64,000 bases of DNA, from positions 1 to 64,000 of the forward strand of contig NZ_JAJLQY010000008.1 of assembly GCF_020991275.1 (NCBI RefSeq), read 5' to 3'. Made by a program: the position numbers and the translations under genes. The notes under the pieces are model-generated. The model was not told where the DNA came from, made no database searches, and saw only the letters and a program-made list of their open reading frames with translations. Shown here piece after piece: positions 17,746 to 26,407 of this stretch (position 1 is the stretch's first letter; each line of letters begins with the position of its first letter). Source of the stretch: Actinocorallia sp. API 0066 (GTDB lineage: Bacteria > Actinomycetota > Actinomycetes > Streptosporangiales > Streptosporangiaceae).

Positions 17746-18519
17746 TCAGGCGCGGTGCCGGTAGAGGTGCACGGCCTCAGCGCGGGAGCGGGCGCCCAGC
17801 CGGGTCATGAGGGCGCGCATGTAGGTCTTGACGGTCTGTTCGCTGAGGCCCAGCCGGGCGGCGATCTCCGCGTTGCGCAGGCCCAGTTCGACCAGCTCGA
17901 CGACCTCGCGCTGCCGGGCGGTGAGGAGGCCGTCGGCGGCGGGCTCAGAGGCGCCGAGCAGGCTGATGAGGTCGGCCCTGGTCTCCGGGTCGCGGGTGGT
18001 GCTCGCGATCGTCTGGAGGCGCTCCCTGAGCGGCGCGGGCAGGTCGGCGGGGGCGCGCAGCCGCCGGTCCACCTCGTCCCGGACGGTCAGCTCCAGCGAG
18101 ATCGCCCGCGCCTCGGCCGCCAGACCGCGCAGCACGTCCGGGGTGAGCGCCGTGTCATCGCGGGTGCCCGCGTACAGCAGCCCGCCGATCCGCGGCCCCC
18201 GCATCAGCGGCACGACGGCGAGCCCGACGACGCCCTCGCCGAGCACCTGCGGGTCGTAGTCGTGCGTGATGTCGCGGGCCCCGGCGTACCGGGGGACGGC
18301 CAGCGGCCCGCCGCGCAGCATCGCCTTGCCGCCGAGCCCGCGGGTCGGCCTGATCACCAGCGACGTCAGCGCGGACGTCTCGCCGCCCGCGCAGAAGCTC
18401 ACCGGCACGGTCCGCTCGCCGAACCCGCCGAACACCACGACCGAGGCGCGCTCGCGCAGCCTGCGCGCCGCCCGCGCGAGCAGGCCCTCGTCAGCCGTGC
18501 GCATCATCGCCGAAGACAT
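17746..18519 (-). CDS. GAF-like domain LuxR family regulator
   Basis: About 257 residues from the ATG at 18519 (an upstream in-frame start at 18576 is possible). The N-terminal 150 residues look like a GAF-type sensor (VVVFGGFGERTVPVSFCAGG, GGLLYAGTRDDTALTPD). The C-terminal LuxR helix-turn-helix is clear: LTARQREVVELVELGLRN then EIAARLGLSEQTVKTYMRAL. It has no phospho-acceptor receiver domain, so it probably responds to a small molecule. It ends convergently with the acetyl-CoA synthetase gene. Regulators of this build often sit next to acs-type genes in actinobacteria, so control of acetate or CoA-ester metabolism is plausible but inferred. Confidence 0.8.
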   Translation of the reverse strand: MSSAMMRTADEGLLARAARRLRERASVVVFGGFGERTVPVSFCAGGETSALTSLVIRPTRGLGGKAMLRGGPLAVPRYAGARDITHDYDPQVLGEGVVGLAVVPLMRGPRIGGLLYAGTRDDTALTPDVLRGLAAEARAISLELTVRDEVDRRLRAPADLPAPLRERLQTIASTTRDPETRADLISLLGASEPAADGLLTARQREVVELVELGLRNAEIAARLGLSEQTVKTYMRALMTRLGARSRAEAVHLYRHRA

Positions 18520-18767
18520 CACCCGTACCGAACATGTGGCGCCGATCACTGGAAACTCCCCCCAATCATGACCCAACCCCCACCAATCAGCAAAGCCCCC
18601 GCTTACCGAGCCTGGTGGGGGCGCCGGACGTGCCGGGCGGGAGGCACCGCCCCCGCCCCCGGAGGGCCGCGACGGACGGGCCCGACATGTCGGTGATGCC
18701 GCAAAATCCCGTGCTGTGCAGGGGCGGAGTGCGATACTGCGGAGGGGCGGCGCGGTGGGGAGGGGAT

Positions 18768-21089
18768 GTGCGGGGCGGGGTGCTGGTCGGGCTCGCGGTC
18801 GTGGTCCTGGCGATGGTCGCGGGGCTCGCCGTCGTCGTCGCGGGCGTCGGCGGCGAGACCATGGCCGCCGTGGTGGTGGGGGTCGTCACCGGGGTGCTGG
18901 GGCCCGCGCTGAGCGCCGGCGCGGCGTGGCTGTGGCGGAACCGCCGGTGGCGGGAGATCACGTCGGCGGCGGAGGCCGGGCGGGTGCTGGACGGGCTCGC
19001 CGACGAGGTGCGCGCGCAGTGGCGGGAGGAGGCGCGGGTGCGGCGGCTCCGGGACGCGGGCGGCCCGGCGGCGGCGCGGCGGCTCGGCGTGCGGTGGGAG
19101 TGGGCGGCGGGCGGGGTGACGGGCCGGCCCGAGGACGCTGTCGCAGCGGGCGGGTTCGCCCCGCTCGCGGGCCTGTCCGCGACGACCGCCGACGACCTGC
19201 GGGAAGGCGGCCTTGAGGAACTGTTCCGGATCTACGGCGGGCTGGCCTCGGGCCGGATGGTGGTGCTCGGCGGTCCGGGCGCGGGCAAGACGGCGGCCGG
19301 GGTGCTCACCGTGCTGCGCGCGCTGGAGCACCGGCGCGGCCTGGCCGAGGCGGAACGGGGCGGGGTGCCCGTCCCGGTGCTCCTCACCCCGTACGGGTGG
19401 GACGCCCGGCGGCCGCTCGCCGACTGGGTGGCCGAGCGGCTCACCCGCACCTACCCGGTGCTGCGGGCCGGTGAGCACGGGCCGGACACCGCGCGCAGAC
19501 TCCTCGCCGAAGGCCATGTCGCGGTCTTCCTCGACGGGTTCGACGAGATGGCGCCGCGGACCCGCGCGGCGGCGCTCCGCGCCATCGACGAGCAGGCCGA
19601 CTTCCGGATCGTGCTGCTCGCCAGGACCGCGGAGTTCGCCGCCGCCGTCCCGGGCGGGCATCTGCGGGACGCCGCCGCGCTGCGGCTCAGGCCCGTCCCG
19701 CCGCGCGCGGCCGCCGACTACCTGGCCCGCTGGCAGGTCGATCCCGCGCCCCCGGCCTGGCGGCGCGTCATCGACCGGCTCAGGGACGCGCCCGACAGCC
19801 CGTTCGCGCGGGCCCTGTCGTCGCCGCTCGCGGTGACGCTCCTCAGGGACGCGCGCCTGGACGACGCGGAGATGGACGCCCTCCTGGACGCCGACCGCTT
19901 CGGCACGGCGGCCGCGGTGGAGGAGCACCTCCTGGACCGGGTCCTGCCCGTCGCCTATGACAGGGCCGACCACCGGCTGCGCGCCTACGACGTCGCGGAC
20001 GCCCGCCGCTGGCTCGGCCGCACCGCCGCCCGGATGAGCGCCGCCGGAACCCGGGACCTCGCCTGGTGGCGGACGCACGAGTGGACGCCGAGGGCGGCGC
20101 GGGTCCTGGCGATGACCGTGGTCGGCGGGCTTCTCGCCGCCGCTGCCGCCGCGCTCGTCGGCACCGTCGACACGTTCGGTGAGCGCACCACCGCGGGCCC
20201 GGGACCGGCCGCGGCGGCGGGCCTCGTCCTCGGTTTTGCGCTCGGCTGGGCGGCGGAGTACCGGGGCCGTGCCGGGACGCGTCCCGCCGCGTTCCGCCCG
20301 GGCATGGCGGCGGTCGCGGGGCTCGCCGTCGGGATGGCGGCGCTCCTCACCGTCGGCCCGGCCTTGGGGCCCTGGCCCGCCCTCGCCGTCGCGGGGGGCG
20401 CCGCCCTGGCGACGGGCGGCGCGGTCGGCCTCACCTCGGGGAACGGCCCCGGCTGGTCGCCGCGGCGCGCCGTGGGCCGGTCGGGCCGCACCGGCGCGGT
20501 GGCCGAGGCTTTTGTCCGTGGGCTGCCCACGGGGCTGGCCACCGCGGTGCCCGTCGCGCTCGCCACCGGGATACCGCTCGGCCTCCGGCTGGGCGCCGTG
20601 GCGGGCGTCTGCGAGGCGCTGGCGACGGGCCTGGCGTTCCTCGTGGCGTTCGCCCTCATCGACGGCCGCTCCGGTGCGCTGCCCGCGCTCCTGCCCACGG
20701 TCATCGACCCGGTGACGGCGTGGCGGCACGACGTCCGCAGGAGCGTGTCGATCGGCGTGGTGTTCGGTGCCGCGGTCGGCGGCGCGGCGGGCGTCACCGA
20801 CGCGATCATCATGGCCTCCCACGAGACCCTGCCCGTCGCGCTGGGGGTGGGCGCCGTCACCGCGGTGGCGCTCGGCGCGGGCACCGCCGTCGCGGCGGCC
20901 CTCACCGTCTCCGACGCCTGGCGCACCGCGATCTCGTTCGGGCTGCTGTGGCTGCGCGGCGAAGCGCCCCTGCGGACCCTGCGCTTCCTGGAGGACGCGC
21001 ATCGGCGGGAGGTGCTGCGCGTCGTCGGCCCCTTCTACCAGTTCCGCCACGCCACGCTCCAGGACCGGCTGGCCCCCGACCGGGTGTAG
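18768..21089 (+). CDS. Membrane-anchored NACHT-type STAND NTPase
   Basis: About 773 residues from a GTG at 18768; an in-frame ATG at 18687 is an alternative. Two hydrophobic segments at the N-terminus (VLVGLAVVVLAMVAGLAVVV and MAAVVVGVVTGVLGP) precede a cytoplasmic region. The NACHT core follows: Walker A VLGGPGAGKT at about 166-175, Walker B VAVFLDGFDEMAPRTR near 252-265, and VLLARTAEF. Residues about 445-725 hold many Ala/Gly/Val-rich hydrophobic segments, a polytopic membrane domain instead of the leucine-rich or TPR repeats common in NACHT proteins. NACHT proteins are signalling switches, some in antiphage defence. No partner effector is evident next to it. Confidence 0.75.
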   Translation: MRGGVLVGLAVVVLAMVAGLAVVVAGVGGETMAAVVVGVVTGVLGPALSAGAAWLWRNRRWREITSAAEAGRVLDGLADEVRAQWREEARVRRLRDAGGPAAARRLGVRWEWAAGGVTGRPEDAVAAGGFAPLAGLSATTADDLREGGLEELFRIYGGLASGRMVVLGGPGAGKTAAGVLTVLRALEHRRGLAEAERGGVPVPVLLTPYGWDARRPLADWVAERLTRTYPVLRAGEHGPDTARRLLAEGHVAVFLDGFDEMAPRTRAAALRAIDEQADFRIVLLARTAEFAAAVPGGHLRDAAALRLRPVPPRAAADYLARWQVDPAPPAWRRVIDRLRDAPDSPFARALSSPLAVTLLRDARLDDAEMDALLDADRFGTAAAVEEHLLDRVLPVAYDRADHRLRAYDVADARRWLGRTAARMSAAGTRDLAWWRTHEWTPRAARVLAMTVVGGLLAAAAAALVGTVDTFGERTTAGPGPAAAAGLVLGFALGWAAEYRGRAGTRPAAFRPGMAAVAGLAVGMAALLTVGPALGPWPALAVAGGAALATGGAVGLTSGNGPGWSPRRAVGRSGRTGAVAEAFVRGLPTGLATAVPVALATGIPLGLRLGAVAGVCEALATGLAFLVAFALIDGRSGALPALLPTVIDPVTAWRHDVRRSVSIGVVFGAAVGGAAGVTDAIIMASHETLPVALGVGAVTAVALGAGTAVAAALTVSDAWRTAISFGLLWLRGEAPLRTLRFLEDAHRREVLRVVGPFYQFRHATLQDRLAPDRV

Positions 21090-21122
21090 GGCCGCGTCAG
21101 GGCGTCAGGGGGCGGCACACCG

Positions 21123-21378
21123 TTGAGCACCTCTACATCGGGGGCGTGTGGCACCGGCCGTCGAACGGGCGCGCGCTGCCCGTGGTGCGGCCGTCCGACG
21201 AGGAGACGATCGGGAGCGTCCCCGTCGCCGACGGCAGGTCGGCGCTGATGGAGCGCCTCGCCGACGAACTGGAGGCGACGTACGCGGAGCGGGCCGCGCT
21301 CACCACCGTGCGGAACGGGATGCCGATCGCCCGCTGGACCCGGAGACGGAGATCGGCCCCCAGGTCAGCCCGGCCTGA
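21123..21378 (+). pseudogene. Aldehyde dehydrogenase remnant with internal deletions and frameshift
   Basis: In order: VEHLYIGGVWHRPSNG and PSDEETIGSVPVAD (an ALDH N-terminus), then RSALMERLADELEATYAERA and NGMPIA (ALDH residues some 35 further on), then, in another frame, PLDPETEIGPQVS (the motif normally near residue 320). The catalytic Cys and Glu are gone. It is a deleted gene remnant at the end of the NACHT region, with a NAD-dependent aldehyde dehydrogenase as its ancestor. Confidence 0.8.
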
Positions 21379-21459
21379 CACCCCGCTGGACGAACGAACG
21401 GCGAGGGCCTGACCCGTTCTGGGGGCAGGCCCTGGTGTGGCGGGGTGGTCGGGGGTGGG

Positions 21460-21789
21460 TCAGCGGGTGTGGGTGGAGCGGCGGAGGGCGGTGAGGCGGG
21501 GGCGGCGGCCCGGGGTGAAGAGGGAGAAGAAGGTCTGGGGGGTGCCGTCGGGGAGGACGGCGCGGCTGGTGGAGGGCAGGTGGCCGGACAGGCGGTAGGG
21601 GGAGCCGCCGGGGTGGGTGTGGCCTTCGGGGCAGGTGTGGGTGAGGTGGTAGCGGCCGGAGACGGAGCGGCGGGTGACGAGGGCCGTCACCCGGCGCAGG
21701 AGCGACGGGCGGCGCCAGGCGCCGGCGATCGTCCAGGCCGTCTCGGGGTAGGTGTCGCCGCAGTCGGGGCATTCCCAGTGAATCGTCAT
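21460..21789 (-). CDS. Hypothetical protein with N-terminal zinc-ribbon-like Cys motif
   Basis: 109 residues, start ATG at 21789. It begins MTIHWECPDCGDTYPETAW; C-x-x-C together with a later C-x-x-x-H (HTCPEGHTH) could bind one zinc ion. The rest is rich in Arg, Pro and Thr. It follows the SulP gene by two bases on the same strand and is probably co-transcribed with ArsR and SulP. The last half is G-rich on the plus strand with skewed codons. I do not recognise a family. Confidence 0.5.
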   Translation of the reverse strand: MTIHWECPDCGDTYPETAWTIAGAWRRPSLLRRVTALVTRRSVSGRYHLTHTCPEGHTHPGGSPYRLSGHLPSTSRAVLPDGTPQTFFSLFTPGRRPRLTALRRSTHTR

Positions 21790-21791
21790 GG

Positions 21792-23465
21792 TCAGTGGGC
21801 CTTCGTGGGGATCAGCAGGTGTGCCCGCGCGTGCGCGAGCGCTTCTTCGGTCGAGGGGAAGACGAGGCCGTCACGGCGCAGCCGGTCGACGACGCCGAGC
21901 GGGGCCAGCACCCGTTCGTGCGCGGATTGCAGCCCGGCGAACAGCACGGTCGTCCCGTCGGCCTCAAGACGGGTCACCGCCTCGCCGAGCACCCCGGCGC
22001 CGGTCGCGTCCACCGTGGTGAGGTGCGACATGCGCAGGATCACCACCCGGGCGTCGGTGATCTGGGTGAGCTCGCGCGAGAGCCGGTCGGCGGCGCCGAA
22101 GAACAGCGGGCCGTGCAGCCGGTAGGTCACGATGTGGTCGGGGGTCTGCGCGAGTTCGTCGTGCGGCGTGCCGGGCTCCGGGTGCGCCTCCCGGTGCAGC
22201 CGCGCCGACCGGGCGACCGCGCGCAGCGCGAGCGCCCCGGCGATGACCATGCCGAGCACGACCGCCTTGACCAGGTCGAGCGCGAGCGTCGCGGCGGCCG
22301 TGAGCAGCAGCACCGCCGCGTCGCCCCGGGTGGTGCGGGCGAGCGCCAGCAGCGCGGTGACCTCGACCATCCGCACCGCCGTCGCCAGCAGCACCCCGGC
22401 GAGCGCGGCGAGCGGGATCTTGCCGACGAGCGGCGCGGCGGCGAACACGATGAGCGCCAGGATCAGCGCGTGTGACAGCGCGGCCAGCCGGGACGCGGCG
22501 CCGCTGCGCACGTTCACCGCGGTCCGCGCGATCGCCGCCGTCGCGGGGACGCCGCCGAACAGCGGGGTGACGAGGTTGGCGACGCCCTGCCCGAACAGTT
22601 CGCGGTCGGGGTCGTGCCGGGGCCCGGAGCCCATGCCGTCCGCGACCGTCGCCGACAGCAGGCTCTCCAGCGCGGCGAGCGCCGCGACGGCGAGCGCGGC
22701 GGGCAGCAGCGCGCCCCACGCGGACGCCGTGAGGAACTCCGCGGACGGCGCGGGCAGCGTCGAGGGCAGCGCGCCGATCCGCGTCACGGGGGAGTGCGCC
22801 ACCTCCGCCCACACCGTCGCGAGCAGCACCGCCGGGAGCGAGAACGGGATCGACGGCCGCCACCGCGCGCCGAGCAGCATGGCCGCCGCGACGGCGAGCG
22901 CGAGCCCGATCGACGCCCACTCCGGATGCCGCGCGAACTCCGCGACGGCCTCGGCGGCGACCGCGACGACGTTCTCGCCCTCCGGCGTCGGCACGCCGAG
23001 CGCGGCGGGCACCTGCTGGAGCGCGATGACGGCGGCGATGCCCGCGGTGAACCCCTCGACCACCGGTGTCGGGACGTACCGGACGTACCGCCCCGCACGG
23101 CACACCGCGAGCAGGAGCAGGATGATCCCGGCGAGGAACCCGACGGCGAGCACCCCGGACGGCCCGAACCGGTGCACGACGGGCACGAGCACAACCGTCA
23201 TCGCGCCCGTCGGGCCGGACACCTGGAGCCGGGAGCCGCCGAACACCGCGGCGAGCGCGCCCGCGACGATCGCGGTGACCAGGCCCGCCGCCGCGCCCAT
23301 CCCGGAGGTGACGCCGAAGCCCAGCGCGAGCGGCAGCGCGACGATCGCGACGGTGATCCCGGCGAGGAGGTCGCGGCGCGGCTGGCGCGTCGCCTCCTTC
23401 AGGTCCTCGCGGACGGGCAGGAGGGAGCGGACGGAGGCGGCGAGCCTCCGGACTGCCTTCGGCAT
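21792..23465 (-). CDS. SulP family anion transporter with STAS domain
   Basis: 557 residues. The N-terminal 400 residues hold 10-12 hydrophobic segments with the SulP fold, starting LLAGITVAIVALPLALGFGV, and the motif GMGAAAGLVTAIVAGALAAVFGGS. The C-terminal STAS domain (about 440-545) includes TYRLHGPLFFGAADRL and VDATGAGVL. STAS domains of anti-sigma antagonists have Ser where this has Thr, which is common in transporters. It should carry sulfate, bicarbonate or another anion. It is co-transcribed with the ArsR regulator (1-base overlap, TGATG), so its expression probably follows a metal, redox or sulfur signal. Confidence 0.9.
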   Translation of the reverse strand: MPKAVRRLAASVRSLLPVREDLKEATRQPRRDLLAGITVAIVALPLALGFGVTSGMGAAAGLVTAIVAGALAAVFGGSRLQVSGPTGAMTVVLVPVVHRFGPSGVLAVGFLAGIILLLLAVCRAGRYVRYVPTPVVEGFTAGIAAVIALQQVPAALGVPTPEGENVVAVAAEAVAEFARHPEWASIGLALAVAAAMLLGARWRPSIPFSLPAVLLATVWAEVAHSPVTRIGALPSTLPAPSAEFLTASAWGALLPAALAVAALAALESLLSATVADGMGSGPRHDPDRELFGQGVANLVTPLFGGVPATAAIARTAVNVRSGAASRLAALSHALILALIVFAAAPLVGKIPLAALAGVLLATAVRMVEVTALLALARTTRGDAAVLLLTAAATLALDLVKAVVLGMVIAGALALRAVARSARLHREAHPEPGTPHDELAQTPDHIVTYRLHGPLFFGAADRLSRELTQITDARVVILRMSHLTTVDATGAGVLGEAVTRLEADGTTVLFAGLQSAHERVLAPLGVVDRLRRDGLVFPSTEEALAHARAHLLIPTKAH

Positions 23466-23812
23466 CAGCGCTGCTCGGCTTCCTGGAGTTCGGCGAGCAG
23501 CCTCTCCTGGCCGATGATCAGCTCGGTGAGGATGCGGCGGGCGGCCTTCATCAGATCGGACACGTCCGGCCCGGCCAGCTCGTACACGACGGTCGAGCCG
23601 TCCCTGGTGGCCCGGACGATCCCCTGGCGGCGCAGCACGGCGAGCTGCTGCGACAGGTTGGACGCCTCGATGTCGATCTGCGCCAGCAGGTCGCGGACGG
23701 GGGTCGGCCCCTCGCAGAGCAGTTCGAGCACCCTGATCCGCACCGGATGCCCGAGCATCCGGAAGAACTCGGCCTTTGCCTGGTACAGCGGAACCGGCAC
23801 CTCGCGCCCCAT
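23465..23812 (-). CDS. ArsR family transcriptional regulator
   Basis: 115 residues from the ATG at 23812. Winged helix-turn-helix: KAEFFRMLGHPVRIRVLELL, then VRDLLAQIDIEASNLSQQLAVLRRQGIV and STVVYELAG. The only Cys is in LLCEGP, which is too few for a classic arsenic/cadmium site, so a metal ligand set is not evident; sulfur-species sensors of this family use two cysteines. Its stop overlaps the SulP start. A perfect 16-bp palindrome lies at 23880-23895, so autoregulation of the ArsR-SulP operon is likely. Confidence 0.88.
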   Translation of the reverse strand: MGREVPVPLYQAKAEFFRMLGHPVRIRVLELLCEGPTPVRDLLAQIDIEASNLSQQLAVLRRQGIVRATRDGSTVVYELAGPDVSDLMKAARRILTELIIGQERLLAELQEAEQR

Positions 23813-23828
23813 CCTCACCGCCGCGCCT

Positions 23829-23874
23829 CGCCCGACGATAGAAACCTCACCCCTGTGTCCCGCCCGACGATAGA
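23829..23874. promoter_or_regulatory. Direct repeat CGCCCGACGATAGA x2 upstream of arsR
   Basis: The 14-mer occurs at 23829-23842 and 23861-23874, exactly 32 bp apart, about three helical turns, so both copies face the same side of the DNA. It sits between the arsR start and the palindrome at 23880 and may be a binding site or a duplicated promoter element. Confidence 0.5.
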
Positions 23875-23879
23875 TTGAC

Positions 23880-23895
23880 TTGAAGAATTCTTCAA
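23880..23895. promoter_or_regulatory. Perfect palindrome, probable ArsR operator
   Basis: TTGAAGAATTCTTCAA is a perfect 16-bp palindrome and an AT-rich island 68 bp upstream of the arsR start. ArsR-family sites commonly have this inverted TTGAA...TTCAA form. Binding is inferred. Confidence 0.65.
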
Positions 23896-23991
23896 CTCGT
23901 CCATCACCCGCGCCGCAACAAAGTGACGAGACTCTCACGAGCCCCGTCGGGCGGAGCCGGGGCCGCGCTCGGCGGCCCCGGCCTCGGTGGG

Positions 23992-26172
23992 TCAGGAGAT
24001 CCCGGCGGGCTCGCGGGGGGCGGGCGCGGCCTCGGCGGCGGGGGCCGGGTGCAGCCTGGCGCCCTCGACGTCCAGGTCGGGCAGGATCCGGTCGACGGCC
24101 TTGGGCAGCCACCAGGCGGAGCGGCCCAGCAGGGACATGACGGCCGGGACGAGCGTCATCCGGACGATGAACGCGTCGACGAACACCCCGACGGCCAGCG
24201 CGAACCCGATCGACTTGATGATCGGGTCGTCCATGAACACGAACCCGCCGAACACGGTGATCATGATGAGCGCGGCCGCCGTCACCACGCGGGCGTTGTG
24301 GCCGAGCCCGTTGACGGTGGCCTGCTGGGCGGTGTCGCCGTGCACGAAGTCCTCGCGCATCCGGGACACGAGGAACACCTCGTAGTCCATGGCGAGGCCG
24401 AACAGCAGCCCGATGAGCAGGATCGGCAGGAAGCTGACGAGCGGCCCCGGTGTGTCCACCCCGATGAGGTCGGCGAAGTGCCCCTGCTGGAACACCGCCA
24501 CGGTGAGGCCGAACGTCGCGCCGACCGTCAGCAGGAAGCCCGCCGCCGCCTTGATCGGCACGAGGATCGAGCGGAAGACGAGCATCAGGAGCAGCACGGA
24601 GAGGCCGACGACCAGGAGCAGGTAGACGGGCAGGGCGTCGGCGAGCTTGGCGGACACGTCGATGCCGAGGGCTGTCACGCCGGTCAACGCGACATCACCG
24701 AGCGTGATGGATGCGACCCCGGCGCGGATCGCCCGGACGGTGTCCTCGGTCTTGACGTCGGTGGGCCCGGTCGTGGGGATCACACCGAGGACGGCGGCGG
24801 TGCCCGTCGCGTTGGTCTGCGGCGGCGTCACCGCGAGGACGCCGTCGGTCCGTTCGATGATCGCCTGGGCCTGCCGGGCGGCGGCCTCGGTGGAGCGCCT
24901 GTCGTCACCCGTCACGACCGCGATGAGGCGTCCGTTGAAGCCGGGCCCGAAGCCCTCGCTGGTGAGGTCGTAAGCCTGGCGGCCGGGGGTGGACTCGGCC
25001 TGGGCGCCCGCGTCGGGGATCGCCAGGCGCATGTCCTGGAGCGGCAGCGCCAGCGCGCCGAGGCCGAGCACGGCGGCGAGCAGCACGGGCACCCGGAGGC
25101 GGGTGACGCCGCGGCCCCAGCGGAACCCGAACGCCTCCCTGGCCGGGGCGTCCTTCTTCGTCCGCTGCCCGCGCGAGAGGACGCGCTCGCCGACGAACCC
25201 GAGCACGGCGGGCAGCAGGGTGAGCGCCACGACGACCGCGACGGCGACGGTTCCGGCGGCGGCCAGGCCCATCGCGGTGAGGAACGGGATGCCGACCACG
25301 GACAGGCCCGTGAGGGCGATCACGACGGTCGCCCCGGCGAACACCACGGCCGACCCGGCGGTGCCGACGGCCCGTCCGGCGGCCTCGGGCCCGGCCAGGC
25401 CCTCGACGAGCAGTTGGCGGTACCGGGAGGTGATGAACAGCGAGTAGTCGATGCCGACGGCAAGGCCGAGCATCAGCGCGAGGATCGGCGCGGTGTCCGT
25501 CAGGTCCACCACGCTCGTCAGCGCGAACAGCCCTGACATGCCGACCGCGACGCCGACGAGCGCGTTCACCAGGGTCATCCCGGCCGCGACGAGCGACCCG
25601 AAGGTCACCACGAGGACGACCGCGGCGATGGCGATCCCGATGATCTCGGAGGAGCCCATCTCCAGCGGCGTGACCACCGCCTCGCCGCCGTGCTCGACCC
25701 GCAGGCCCGGCGCGTCCGCGCCGATCCCGGTGAACGCCGCGCGCTGGGCGTCGGTGATCTCGTGCGCCTCGTTCTCGAACTGCACCTGGACGAGCGCGTA
25801 CCTCGCGTCCTCGGAGACCGCGCCCGTCGCGAACGGGTCGGCCGCCGAGACGACGCCGGGGACGGCCGCCGCGTCGTCGAGCACCGGCTTGAGCCGCGCG
25901 GGCGTCAGCGGCCGTTCCGTCTCGGACGCCACCACGACGGTGCCCGTCGCGCCCGCCGCCTGTGGGAAGTCGCGTTCCAGGGCCGTCATCGCGCGCTGCG
26001 ACTCGGTGCCCGGCATTGTCAGTTCACCGCTCGTGGGGCCGCTGAAGGCCACCGCCGCGCCGCCGATCAGGGCGAGGAGCAGCAGCCAGACGGCGACCAC
26101 CGCCCGTCGTCGCTGAAAGGACCACCGGCCGAGCCGGTAGAGGAGAGTCGCCACCCCGAAGACACCTTCCAT
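23992..26172 (-). CDS. MMPL/RND family transporter
   Basis: About 726 residues from the ATG at 26172. An ATG at 26202 is possible; any start further upstream would run through the operator palindrome. Typical MMPL layout: first helix (AVVAVWLLLLALIGGAAVAF), a periplasmic-type domain (about 50-160), a block of helices with LALMLGLAVGIDYSLFITSRYR, a second loop domain, and a second block with LIGLLFGLAMDYEVFLVSRMRE. The two GxxxDY motifs are the proton-relay positions. Exports lipids, drugs or other hydrophobic molecules. Divergent from the double-TetR gene across a 34-bp palindrome, the arrangement of a regulated exporter. Confidence 0.9.
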   Translation of the reverse strand: MEGVFGVATLLYRLGRWSFQRRRAVVAVWLLLLALIGGAAVAFSGPTSGELTMPGTESQRAMTALERDFPQAAGATGTVVVASETERPLTPARLKPVLDDAAAVPGVVSAADPFATGAVSEDARYALVQVQFENEAHEITDAQRAAFTGIGADAPGLRVEHGGEAVVTPLEMGSSEIIGIAIAAVVLVVTFGSLVAAGMTLVNALVGVAVGMSGLFALTSVVDLTDTAPILALMLGLAVGIDYSLFITSRYRQLLVEGLAGPEAAGRAVGTAGSAVVFAGATVVIALTGLSVVGIPFLTAMGLAAAGTVAVAVVVALTLLPAVLGFVGERVLSRGQRTKKDAPAREAFGFRWGRGVTRLRVPVLLAAVLGLGALALPLQDMRLAIPDAGAQAESTPGRQAYDLTSEGFGPGFNGRLIAVVTGDDRRSTEAAARQAQAIIERTDGVLAVTPPQTNATGTAAVLGVIPTTGPTDVKTEDTVRAIRAGVASITLGDVALTGVTALGIDVSAKLADALPVYLLLVVGLSVLLLMLVFRSILVPIKAAAGFLLTVGATFGLTVAVFQQGHFADLIGVDTPGPLVSFLPILLIGLLFGLAMDYEVFLVSRMREDFVHGDTAQQATVNGLGHNARVVTAAALIMITVFGGFVFMDDPIIKSIGFALAVGVFVDAFIVRMTLVPAVMSLLGRSAWWLPKAVDRILPDLDVEGARLHPAPAAEAAPAPREPAGIS

Positions 26173-26207
26173 GAGGGTTCGTGTCTGACCAAACGCCCCC
26201 ATCGTAA

Positions 26208-26241
26208 TTGTCCGATCGGTCAGCGCTGACCGATCGGACAA
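26208..26241. promoter_or_regulatory. 34-bp perfect palindrome, TetR operator between MMPL and TetR genes
   Basis: The left arm TTGTCCGATCGGTCAGC is followed directly by its exact reverse complement, with no spacer. GACCGATCGGAC-type cores are typical for TetR-family operators. It lies 36 bp before the MMPL start and 167 bp before the TetR start, so it most likely represses the exporter. Confidence 0.75.
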
Positions 26242-26407
26242 GCGCCGTGGTGTGGGCTTTCCCACGGTGAGGCTTTACGCCGCTCATACGCCCGTTGCGC
26301 AGAGTGGCTTTCTGGCGGGCGGTGATCGCGGAGCGTGGGCTTTGGGGCCATCATTTGCCGACAGATGTTGGTTTTCCGACAGTCGTCGGGAACGGTACCG
26401 TGGAGGG

